From positions 202,383 through 259,078 of the forward strand of contig MU657209.1 in NCBI GenBank assembly GCA_026770575.1: 56,696 bases of DNA, read 5' to 3'. A program made the position numbers and the translations under genes. This DNA is from Pelagophyceae sp. CCMP2097. Its lineage: Eukaryota > Sar > Pelagophyceae. The stretch's first letter is position 1. Each line of letters starts with the position of its first letter. A model generated the notes under the pieces. The model was not told where the DNA came from. It saw only the letters and a program-made list of their open reading frames with translations, and searched no databases. Shown here in pieces: positions 1 through 8,002 of the stretch.

Positions 1-14
1 TCGTCATTTCGCAA

Positions 15-133
15 TTTAATATCTCAATAAAGGCATATTTAAGATTTAATTAAATCTTATTTACGTTTGTTTTAACATATTTCTCAATAAAGATTTTATA
101 AAATCTTAATTTTGCCTTTATTGAGATATTTAA
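15..133. mobile_element. MITE-like AT-rich element with terminal inverted repeats and 5-bp target duplication
   Basis: An approximately 109-bp AT-rich island (20-128) stands in GC-rich DNA. Its ends are perfect inverted repeats (TATCTCAATAAAGGCA at 20-35 and its complement at 113-128). It is flanked by the direct repeat TTTAA (15-19 and 129-133), as expected of a target-site duplication. The inside holds two perfect 18-bp palindromes (41-58 and 90-107). There is no coding capacity, so it looks like a non-autonomous DNA transposon. The family is not recognised. A related end is seen at the right edge of the window. Confidence 0.7.
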
Positions 134-375
134 GTGTAAAAAAGTCGATAATCGTCGATTCCCAGTCGATATTTGCCGGGATTCCTGTCGATAGTATCGA
201 CCGATATTTGCCGGAAAAGCCATCCATAGGCGTCGTTGTGCCTTGGGCTACTAGTAGTGCCAGTGTATTGATCAGCCCGCTGACCACACGCCAAGCTCGA
301 GCTCGCCAGGCCGCGACGACGTTTCGCTTCGCCTTGAGCCTATTCGCGGGCCTCGTCGCGGCGTCGGCGCTGTCG
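134..375. other. 5' flank of the metallophosphoesterase gene
   Basis: No separate gene is seen. The reading frame of the downstream gene stays open back to about position 112, so some of this stretch could be N-terminal coding sequence. A short motif CGATATTTGCCGG occurs twice (about 167 and 202). Confidence 0.4.
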
Positions 376-1938
376 ATGGCGCCGATGGAGGCTCGCATAG
401 GCTACGTCACGGACGTCGAAGGCAACGTCGACTACTTCCGCAGATACGTCCACCAGTCGGAAGTCCTCTGCTTCGAGGGCGACGATTTGGCCTTTGTCTC
501 GGACGAAGACCATTTCGTCTTCGGTGGAGATGCAGTAGACAAGGGCGCCGGCGACGTCCGCCTCTGCCGCTTACTGGTGAAACTCAAGCGGCGCTACCCG
601 CAGCGCGTCCACCTCCTAGTCGGCAACCGAGACCTGAACAAACTCCGCCTATCGAGCGAGGTCGACGACGTTTCGCCGGCTTCAGACGTGCCAAAGCCGC
701 ACTGGGACGACGCCGTGCCGACGTACCACGCCTTCCTAAACGGCCGCGAGCCCGGCCGCGTGCTCCGCTTGCAGTGGATGCTCCAGCACACGCTCGGCTG
801 CCCGAACACGTTCGAGTGCGTTTGATGTTTGCACGTCTCGAATGACGGAAGGCCCGTAGGTTCCGCCGAACGGAGCTGGCCTTGCTGCGCGGTGTCGCTG
901 CTGCAGAAGTCAGCGACGACGACGTGGCGTCGCACTTCGTCGACGACGTCTGCGGCCCCGACGGCGCTTTACGCCAATATCTCGAAAATGCGTGCGTCGC
1001 GGCTCGCCTCGGGCAGACGCTTTTCGTGCACGGCGCTGTCGACCGCCTCTCCGCCGGCTTCGTGCCTTGCGTAGATTCCGCCTTTGGCGTCGGAGACGAG
1101 GCCGACGCCGCGTTCCCGCCTTGCCGAATCTTCTGCGGCGACATGGAAGTGGACGACTGGGTCGCGGGCCTCAACGCTTTGCTCGTTGCCGGCTTGGCGG
1201 CGCACGCTTCCGCGCCGACGTACGGCGTCAAACGTGGCAGAGGCGGCGAGGTGTTGATGGCGCTGCAGAACCGCTGCGCTTTGTGGGGCAGGTCCGTCAT
1301 CTCGAATTCGTACTGCGACGGCGGCAACATCGACTCTGAAAGAGGCGCCCAACGCCGAGCAACGATCTGGGCAGCGCCCCCACATGCAAAAATGTTTGAA
1401 GCGAAGACGGGATACACCAGCGACGCGCGCGACGCCACCGTAGCCGCGTGGCTTGCGGGGGCGGGCGTGAGACGCGTGGTCGTCGGGCACAAACCCTCGG
1501 GGGACTCGCCGGCCATCCTCCGCGCCGGCCTCTGCCACGCTGTCGAGATCATCTCCGCCGACACGTCCTACTCAGACCCCAAAGCGACGGACAACCGAGG
1601 CCGCGCGGTCACCGTGCGTACGCCCGGACCGCGCGCCCAAGGGAGACCGCGCCCTCTAGGCGCTCGTGCTCAAGGGCCCGCTGGAGGACAACCGCGCCGT
1701 GGCGCAGGGTTTGCTGAGCGACGGCCGCGTTTTTACGACGCATGGGCTGGCGTCGCCCAAGGATCCCGGGGCGGGCGACCAAAAGCTTGGGACCGTGGAC
1801 GAGGACGGCTGGTGGGTCAAATGCATCGTCGAAGGCAAGTACCTCGAGTCCCGCGGCGCGGGCCACGTCGTCGAGAAGCGCGAAGTCCTCGCCGCGGCCC
1901 TCGCAACGTCCGACTGCCACGCTCCCGTGTCGCCGTGA
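376..1938 (+). CDS. Calcineurin-like metallophosphoesterase
   Basis: Predicted metal-dependent phosphoesterase of the calcineurin-like superfamily; substrate unknown. Exons 376-815, 860-1613 and 1660-1938 give 490 residues. The two introns (44 and 46 nt) start GTGCGT and end TAG, and both junctions restore the frame; the first yields PNTFEFRRTEL. Motifs seen are TDVEGN (about residues 12-17), GDAVDKG (51-57), GNRD (83-86) and a late VVVGHKPSGD. GNRD replaces the usual GNHD and DVE replaces DxH, a pattern known in some protist members. The start is the ATG before ARIGYVTDVEGN. An in-frame upstream ATG at 112 would add an 88-residue extension ending in a hydrophobic stretch, so a signal sequence cannot be excluded. 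The family is confident; the N-terminus is not. Confidence 0.82.
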
Positions 1939-2042
1939 ACCTCTTTTGAAACGCAGTTTTCTGGAGCGTCACTTCCCAGAGGCCTACGTAAAGTCGTTCC
2001 GCTTTATGCGAGCTCCCACACGGCGGCGCGTCTTCGATGCCC

Positions 2043-2525
2043 TTAGCGCCGTCTCCAGCGCGCGGCGGCGCCGACGACGATGAGCGCGCAGCCGAGCGCG
2101 GCGAGGGCTCCGTGCTTGCGGCGCGTCGGGTCGCCCACGACGAGTTCCGGGAACCCCGTTGCCGGGTCGAGCTCTCTGCGGAAGGTGGCGTCGACGTTTG
2201 CGACGACGATTTCAGCTGTAGTGAACACCGTCGCTTCGATGAGGTGGCCTCCGACGCATTTGCCCGTCGAGTCGGCGAGACCGGCGTGGACGTGCGACCC
2301 GTCGCCGCAAACGGTCCCGACGAGCGAGACGATCTCGAAGCGCCCGGTGCACGTCTTGATCTCGTTCGGGTGCTCCCGGTCCGCGTTGGCCAACCGAAGA
2401 ATGCACCCTTCGAGGGACCCGACGCAGGAGACGATGACCGCCGAATTCAGGCCGCGCTCCTCGCAGAAGCGCTCAATGCCAGACTTCAACTCGTCGCCCG
2501 GCCGGAGGCGCAAGGCGTGCAACAT
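2043..2525 (-). CDS. PPC/DUF296-domain protein with C-terminal membrane anchor
   Basis: A single exon of 160 residues matches the PPC (DUF296) domain, a trimeric fold found in plant AT-hook proteins and in stand-alone prokaryotic proteins. Recognisable parts are LRLRPGDELKSGIERF near the start, AVIVSCVGSLEGCILRLAN, the conserved GDGSHVHAGLADSTGKCVGGH and ATVFTTAEIVV. After the domain comes a hydrophobic segment (ALAALGCALIVVGAAARW) followed only by arginines, which looks like a tail anchor. The ATG at 2525 directly precedes the domain. The frame stays open to an ATG at 2735, but that stretch is not conserved-looking and holds AG sites, so it may be leader or a 5' intron. It is divergent from the gene at 2787. 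Confidence 0.75.
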   Translation of the reverse strand: MLHALRLRPGDELKSGIERFCEERGLNSAVIVSCVGSLEGCILRLANADREHPNEIKTCTGRFEIVSLVGTVCGDGSHVHAGLADSTGKCVGGHLIEATVFTTAEIVVANVDATFRRELDPATGFPELVVGDPTRRKHGALAALGCALIVVGAAARWRRR

Positions 2526-2786
2526 CGAATGCTGCCCGGAAAAGAAGCTCAGTCCTCGAGCTCCGAGTCGGGTCCACACGAGTCGGAACGAGGCGGTTGG
2601 ATCCGCGGATTGCGACCTGCTGCAGAAGTAGTTGACGCGCGCTCTTCGAGCGCAGCGCTTGACGGTCAAATGTGGCCGGGACCACTTTTCGAGATACAGA
2701 CTTTCGGGAAGATCGCGGTTTTCGTTGGCGACCATCGGGCCACGGTCGCCTGCTGAAGCTGCTTCGCTTGTCGCGGCGCAACAGTC

Positions 2787-3452
2787 ATGCGCGTTTGGAA
2801 TGCCCGTGGACTTAGCTCAAAGAAGTACGATGATTCCAATGCGGCGGCCGACTCTTTCTTCGCAAGCTTCATCAAGGTACGCCCCCGCCCTATATAAGAG
2901 CATGCCGCCTGCAACAGTTGCGAGTCATCGAGACGCGACGGGCGTCTCCGTAGGCGAAGGTCGTCACGGAGCACCCGCTGTCCATACTAGCTCTCGCGGC
3001 GGTGGGGCGCGTGGCTCCTTTGGTTTTGCCGCAACACATCACTCGCGGGCAGAAAGCCTCGGCACTTGGCGACTCGAAGGAGGAAGTACACGAGGCGGCG
3101 TTCGAATCATTCTACGCAAGCTACGGCAAGGTACGCCCCCGGCCGAAGGGCGCCCTATATAAGAGCATGCCGCGCAATACAAGAGAGCCGCCTGCAATTG
3201 TGAGCCCTCGAGACGCGACGGGCGTCTCCGTAGGCGGCGAAAGTCACCTGCTTGGCAAGCAAAGGCGATAAGCCTATTCCTTCGGGGAGTTTAAAGCCCA
3301 AGGGCCCCATAGAAGACGTCACGGAGCACATGGACGTCCTTGACGAAGAACCACGGGCGGAGTTTCAAGAAGCAACGTTGATGCGGCGTTTGCGCAGCAG
3401 CACGCGAAGTGATGATGGTGACACGCGAGATGATGCGAGCCGAGATCGCTGA
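2787..3452 (+). CDS. Small unknown protein containing a tandem exon-intron duplication
   Basis: Exons 2787-2876, 2954-3130 and 3234-3452 give 161 residues with phase-0 GT-AG introns of 77 and 103 nt. No known family is recognised. The protein has a repeated motif, AAADSFFASFIK at the end of exon 1 and AAFESFYASYGK at the end of exon 2, each followed by almost the same intron. Exon 2 also has a hydrophobic patch (LSILALAAVG) and exon 3 is charged and acidic. The model is supported by the AAG/GTACGC donors, the CGTAG acceptors and open frames. The stop codon overlaps an AATAAA at 3452-3457. Alternatively the repeats, which contain TATATAA, could be duplicated promoter pieces, in which case the protein would be wrong. 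Confidence 0.55.
2841..3245 (+). repeat. Tandem duplication spanning exon end plus intron (two copies)
   Basis: Copy 1 is about 2841-2963 and copy 2 about 3094-3245. Shared intron blocks are GTACGCCCCCG, CCCTATATAAGAGCATGCCGC and CGAGACGCGACGGGCGTCTCCGTAG in parts. Copy 2 carries extra insertions of about 10 and 18 nt. The last 36 nt of the two exons match at about 28 positions, clearly less than the intron blocks. Confidence 0.8.
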
Positions 3453-3457
3453 ATAAA
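3452..3457 (+). terminator. Putative polyadenylation signal AATAAA
   Basis: AATAAA overlaps the TGA stop of the 2787 gene by one base. Whether this lineage uses AATAAA is not shown here. Confidence 0.35.
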
Positions 3458-4362
3458 TTTTAGGCCGCTCGAAGCTCGTGTAAAAAGCCTTACCGGACTT
3501 AGCTCGGTTAACGGACCGAACTCCGTTTTTGCTCTCAAACTCCGAACTTGGAGGCACCGCCCAGCCGCGCACCGACGTCCCCTGGGGTCAGGAGTGTCGC
3601 GACGGACGCGCCACGACGCCTATACCCCGGAACCGCGAGCCTTCTTTCCCCTGGAGGCGCGCGGGCTGTTTTCGGTGTGTCCGAAAATGGTCTCGCCTGA
3701 AGCGCTCTAACTTCGCGATGCGGTCAGTGGCATCCGATAAGAGGCCGGTTCCGCGGCCGGGACGTACCGCGCGTGCGCGCGCCGCCGCCAGACCTCGCCT
3801 GCCGGCTCGGGGAAGGCCGTCGGGCCTAGGCTCGGCAGCCCCACTTTAATTAAGCTTTTGCGCGTTCGTTTGGGCGAAACTTGGCTCGCTGCACTCGATA
3901 ATCGCGCCTGGGAGGTTCATATCAAATCTTAAGTACTGCACGCATGTTCCAAAGTCAAATTGACAAAATTTAAAAAAACCGACATTCCGTTAAACTTTGG
4001 GCGCGAGTATCTCAGCGCGGACCCCGCCCGCGGAGCTAAAGTTGACGGATCGTGAAAGCTCGCGTCGAGACGCGTCGACTCCATCAAACAGTTTGTCTCA
4101 ATTCGAGAATCTTAATTTTGAAAAGCGGGTCTAGGAATTCCTAGCAGAAGTGGCACTGCTCATCAGAGAAGCTAATGTGAGAAGCTAGCGCTTCCGAGTC
4201 AGCACATTGGTTTTCGGCGAGTGCCGGGAAATTTCCAACCTTCCAAAAAACGGGGGGGCCCGAGATCTATAGATCTCGAGGCGCCGCTGAGGCGGAAGCG
4301 CCACTGGAAGCGCCGGCCGTCCCCACGGGCTCGGCGTGCGCGGCACCTCTGCGCTGTCGCTG
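3458..4362. other. Intergenic region
   Basis: No gene is supported. Open frames at about 3529-3849 are arginine-rich and unlike any family. The part 3841-4180 is relatively AT-rich. A 14-bp palindrome CTAGGAATTCCTAG lies at 4131-4144 and resembles a palindrome at 56566-56577. It ends in the upstream region of the PDZ-Sel1 gene. Confidence 0.5.
4261..4278. promoter_or_regulatory. 18-bp perfect palindrome upstream of the PDZ-Sel1 gene
   Basis: CGAGATCTATAGATCTCG is a perfect palindrome centred about 93 bp before the ATG at 4363. A dimeric factor could bind it, but only the symmetry is seen. Confidence 0.3.
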
Positions 4363-5536
4363 ATGGAGTTCTCGGTGGTCTTTACGGAGCGGCGCCTCGG
4401 TCTGAAGCTCGTGCTCGCGCGCGTCGCGGGGCGCGAGCGAGTCGTCGTCGAGGAGACGCTGCGCTGCGACGCACGCATCCTACCCACAGACGAGCTCGTT
4501 TCCATCGACGGCATTCCAGTCGGCGCCGTCACAGCCGACGCGTTTGCAGCGTTCACCGCCGCGCTCGGCCGGCGAAATCGGCCTCTCCAGCTGACGTTCT
4601 CGCCGGGCGCCGACCGCGACGTCGCTTTACAGGCGCAGCTTCTCGCGCAGGCGAAGTCGACGTCTGCGGCGGCGCTTGGGCGCTACGAAAAACGCGACGA
4701 CGACGGTAAAGCGGCGTTCAACGCGGCGATGCTGCGCGCCAACGGCGCCGGTGGCAAGGACGCCGACCGAGTCGCCGCACTCCAGCTCCTCCGAAAGGCG
4801 GCGTCCCTCGGTGTTGTCCGCGCCCAGGCGCAGCTCGGGTCGCTGTACGCCACGGGGCGCGGCGGCGTGAAACGGGACGACGAAGAAGCGATGCGCTGGT
4901 TCACTGCCGCGGCGCAGACGGGCGACGCCGAGTCGCTCTACGCTTTGGGCACGCTCTGCCACCTCGGCCTCGGCACGCAACAGGACGACGCAGCCGCGCT
5001 CTGGCACTGGACGAAGGCGGCCAACATGGGCCACCATAAAGCGCAAGATAAGGCCCGAGAGTGCGTGGCCCCGACTTTGTCGGCGACGACGTCGACGTTG
5101 CGACGGCGCTAGGCTCGTCGCCGCGAACGACGCGGCGGCTCGGCGGCGCGCCTTTGCGCAGTCGATCTGGGACGCCGTCGTCGGGAAGCACGAGAGACCA
5201 GACTACTCTGAGCTCCTCACGCCAATGACGGGCATCGACCCGACGGAGTCGGCGCTCTTCGGGGGCGAAGCGCGGCCCGGGCCCGACGCGCCCTACGACC
5301 CACCCGCGTTCCAGCAGCCCGCCGCAACGCCGACGTCGGTCGACCTCAAGGCTGGTCCGACGCCGAGGCGCGACGACGTGCACCCGGGCCGCGCCGCGCC
5401 GTACGACCCACCGGTGTTCCACCGCCCCGCCGGCACGCCCGGGAGGGTCGACCTCGAGGCCGGTCTGACCCCGAGGCGCATTGGCAGCGGCGTGCCGTCG
5501 GACGACGGGGCGACCGCAAACCCGTTCCACGACTAA
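4363..5536 (+). CDS. PDZ domain plus Sel1-like repeat protein
   Basis: Exons 4363-5060 and 5113-5536 (52-nt intron, GTGCGT..TAG) give 373 residues; the junction reads QDKARE/LVAANDAAAR. The first 85 residues look like a PDZ domain (FSVVFTERRLGLKL, then DELVSIDGIPVG). About residues 125-235 contain Sel1-like/TPR helices (AALQLLRKAASLGVVRAQAQ, AMRWFTAAAQTGDAESLYAL, LWHWTKAANMGHHKAQ). The C-terminus has two copies of a proline-rich unit of about 33 residues (APYDPPAFQQPAATP and APYDPPVFHRPAGTP). Such proteins are usually adaptors; no catalytic motif is present. ATG 4363 directly starts the PDZ fold. Partner and location are unknown. Confidence 0.8.
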
Positions 5537-5598
5537 TCCACGATCCTTCTGTCCCGCGACCCGACCGTCCCGCGGCGTTTGTTCGAAGAGGAGTTGTA

Positions 5599-6849
5599 TT
5601 ACCGCGAATGTTGCGGCGTCGGTTGCGGCGGTTGTGCTGCGAAGCCGAACGTCGCGTACGAGTAGACGAGCGAAGCGGCGCAGCTGAGGGTGATGCCTGC
5701 AAAGTTGAGGTGGGAGTGGAGGTAGTCACCGCCGATGAACATTCCAAAGTAGGCCGTAGCCACGTTCTTCAGCGCGCCGATGACCGTCGTTGTCAGAGCG
5801 GAGTTGTGCTGCGTGCACAGAAATATAGAGTACTGCAAGACTGGTCCGAGGCCCGCGCTCAGCGCGACGGCGGCGCGCGCGGACGCGGGCGCTTTTTCGA
5901 GGAATTTCTGCGCCGCTTTCAGCTCGCCGTTGGCCAAAACGTACGGCAGCAGGAGGATCGTCGAGAAGAGGGCGTTGTAGAAGAGGAGCGAGAGCTTGGA
6001 GAGCTGCTTGGGCCGCTTCTCTGCCGATGCAGACGGCGACGCCGGCGCCCTACGACGTAGCCTTCAAAGGGACGCGCCCCCACGTCGCCCCTACGGCCGT
6101 ATCAAAGGGCCCACGCCCCCCCCCCCCAACCCCCACTAGGGCACTTACAGTGCGGCCTTGACGTAGACGCCCCGGGCCGCGGTGAGGAGGTCGTTGAAGA
6201 GGATCACACCGTAGGCTTTCGGCTCAAAGGCCAGGTCGTCTGCTGCGGCAACGACGGCGCCGAACACCATGCCCCAGACCGACGCCACCACAAGCCGAGA
6301 CGGCGCCGACTGGCCGACGAAGCCCTCCAAGGCGAGCGTCATGGGGATGCTAAACCGCCGAAGCACGGTGAACATCGGGAGCGAGATGCTCCCCGTCGCG
6401 GAGAGGCCGCTGAGGACGTCGCCGAGGAAGAGGACGGTCAGCGGCAGCGCCACGGTCGCCACGGCCAGCGACGGCCGCTCGAGGTCGATGGCGCCGAGCA
6501 AGGCGAGAAGTGCGAGCGCGAAGCACGTGACGATAAACTGGAACAGCGCGAGGACGTTGGACGACCCGAAGCCGAACGACGTCAGCGAGAGCTTGTTGCA
6601 CGCGATGATGAGCAGCGACGTCGAACCGTAGAAGAGCGCCGCCAGGGGACCCAACGGCGGCGAACGACGCGCCTTTGGGAGCAGGTCGCCGTCCTCGAGC
6701 CCCACGTCGTCATGCGCCGTCGCGCCCGACGCCGCCCGCGTCCGCGCCAACGGCGGCGAACGACGCGCCTTTGGGAGCAGGTCGCCGTCCTCGAGCCCCA
6801 CGTCGTCGTGCGCCGTCGCGCCCGACGCCGCCCGCGTCCGCGCGGCCAT
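5599..6849 (-). CDS. Nucleotide-sugar transporter, SLC35D-like (DMT superfamily)
   Basis: Exons 6849-6149 and 6049-5599 (99-nt intron with GTAAGT donor, TAG acceptor and a C-homopolymer) give 383 residues. Multiple hydrophobic helices run from PLAALFYGSTSLLIIACNK to the end. The block NSALTTTVIGALKNV followed by YFGMFIGGDYLHSHLNFAGI matches the SLC35D group of Golgi/ER UDP-sugar antiporters, which carry substrates such as UDP-glucuronate or UDP-N-acetylgalactosamine. The true substrate cannot be read from the sequence. The cytosolic N-terminus contains a recent 32-residue tandem duplication. The start is the ATG before AARTRAASG. The next gene on this strand ends 1.1 kb upstream. Confidence 0.87.
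6651..6842 (-). repeat. 96-bp perfect-length tandem duplication inside the transporter N-terminus
   Basis: Copies 6651-6746 and 6747-6842 differ at one clear position, which is synonymous (His codon). Each encodes 32 residues including HDDVGLEDGDLLPKARRSPP. The unit keeps the frame. Confidence 0.88.
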
Positions 6850-8002
6850 CCGAATACTCAGCCTGCAGAAACACCCAGCCCTTCGGAGCGCTCGCGAGGC
6901 GCTCCGCCCGCGCTCAAAGGCTCGTCTCCGAAAATAATGTGCGGGACCTCGGTCGAGATTCACGGAATTTCCGCGCAAGAAGGGACCTTTGGGCGTAGAG
7001 TCGAAGCACGCTTCGCCACGGCTTGTTTGAGCCCCTCATCTCTTACGATGTTATCAATTCGGAAGACGGCGCCTCGCGCTCCGGACGGTGCTCGTGGCGA
7101 GCCGCGGGCGCGCTCCGGCGACGAGGGGAGCTCGTCGCTCGGACCGTAAGAAAACGCCGCGCAGCGGCCTCGCCGTTACTGATGCCGGTTTGTATTTGCT
7201 GTGACCGAGAACGGTTTGCATTCTAGTGCAATTGGCTTAGGAGGCCCGAGGGCCACCCGTTAATCTTTTAAAATTTAAAGTACAAGATTTTGACCGACTG
7301 ACTCCGCGGTCGGGTGACCGTTTTTGAACTTGACATTTTTCACAGCCGTTGTTGGAAATTATTGAATAGACGCTCTTAAAACCAGCCATTTATTTGAAAA
7401 TGGTGAAATTGTTAGGAAATGCGGTTACTAAAATTTTATTGCGGCTGAAGATGGTAATTGCAACAACAACGCAGTTTCAACGGACGGCGTTGCATCGGCT
7501 GCGTCACAGCGAAACAGACCAGCATTAGTAACGGGTGGCCGCTGCGCGGCGTTTTCTTCCCAAGCTCCGGACGCTGCTCCTCTTCGCGCGCGACGACTGC
7601 GATCGCGAGAAAATGAAGGACTCGTCGCCAAAATGTTCCCTGCGCTTCGCCTTCTTCTTCTTCTATTATGCATGTAATGTAATGTGTAATGTAATAGGAA
7701 TCACAGGATGTCCAGTCCCGGAGGACCTTCTCCTGGCCTAGTCAGATCAACCAACTTAGCACGAATTTGATAGGATTTAAACAAAAAACGATAAATAAAA
7801 GCATCTAGGAATTGAGGAGTATTTTCCACTGAGGCCGCCTGCCCTAGTCCGCGCCGACTGTGTCGATTAAAGTAAACGTTGCCAAATTGTGCGGGACCTC
7901 GGTCGAATTTCGGTCGCGATCGATTCACGGAATTTTCGCGGGGGCCCTTCTCGTGCGCGCCGCCGCCGCGCGCGCCGCGCGATTGCAGAATTGAATGTTA
8001 GG
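6850..8002. other. Repeat-rich intergenic region
   Basis: No gene is supported. It holds a direct repeat pair (6939-6983 and 7889-7947) bracketing an inverted repeat pair (about 7105-7210 and 7495-7590), with an AT-rich core at about 7230-7470. Confidence 0.6.
6939..7947. repeat. Direct repeats bracketing inverted repeats, possible decayed mobile element
   Basis: TGTGCGGGACCTCGGTCGA begins both flanking copies (6939 and 7889); both continue with ATTCACGGAATTT, the right one after a 16-nt insertion. Inside, about 50-90 bp around GAAAACGCCGCGCAGCGGCC (left, about 7150) recur in inverse orientation on the right (about 7535). No transposase is visible. Confidence 0.5.

Noticed and set aside
584..1564. 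Long minus-strand open frame over the metallophosphoesterase
   Set aside because: It is antisense to a conserved protein; its arginine/serine/alanine-rich translation is a GC-rich shadow.
2666..2974. Reading frame through the tandem repeat on the minus strand
   Set aside because: The plus-strand model explains the repeats as introns, with matching frames and a stop next to AATAAA.
3529..3849. Plus-strand open frame of 106 codons
   Set aside because: It has no family resemblance, ends in an Arg/Ala/Pro shadow-like stretch and shows no splice or promoter support.
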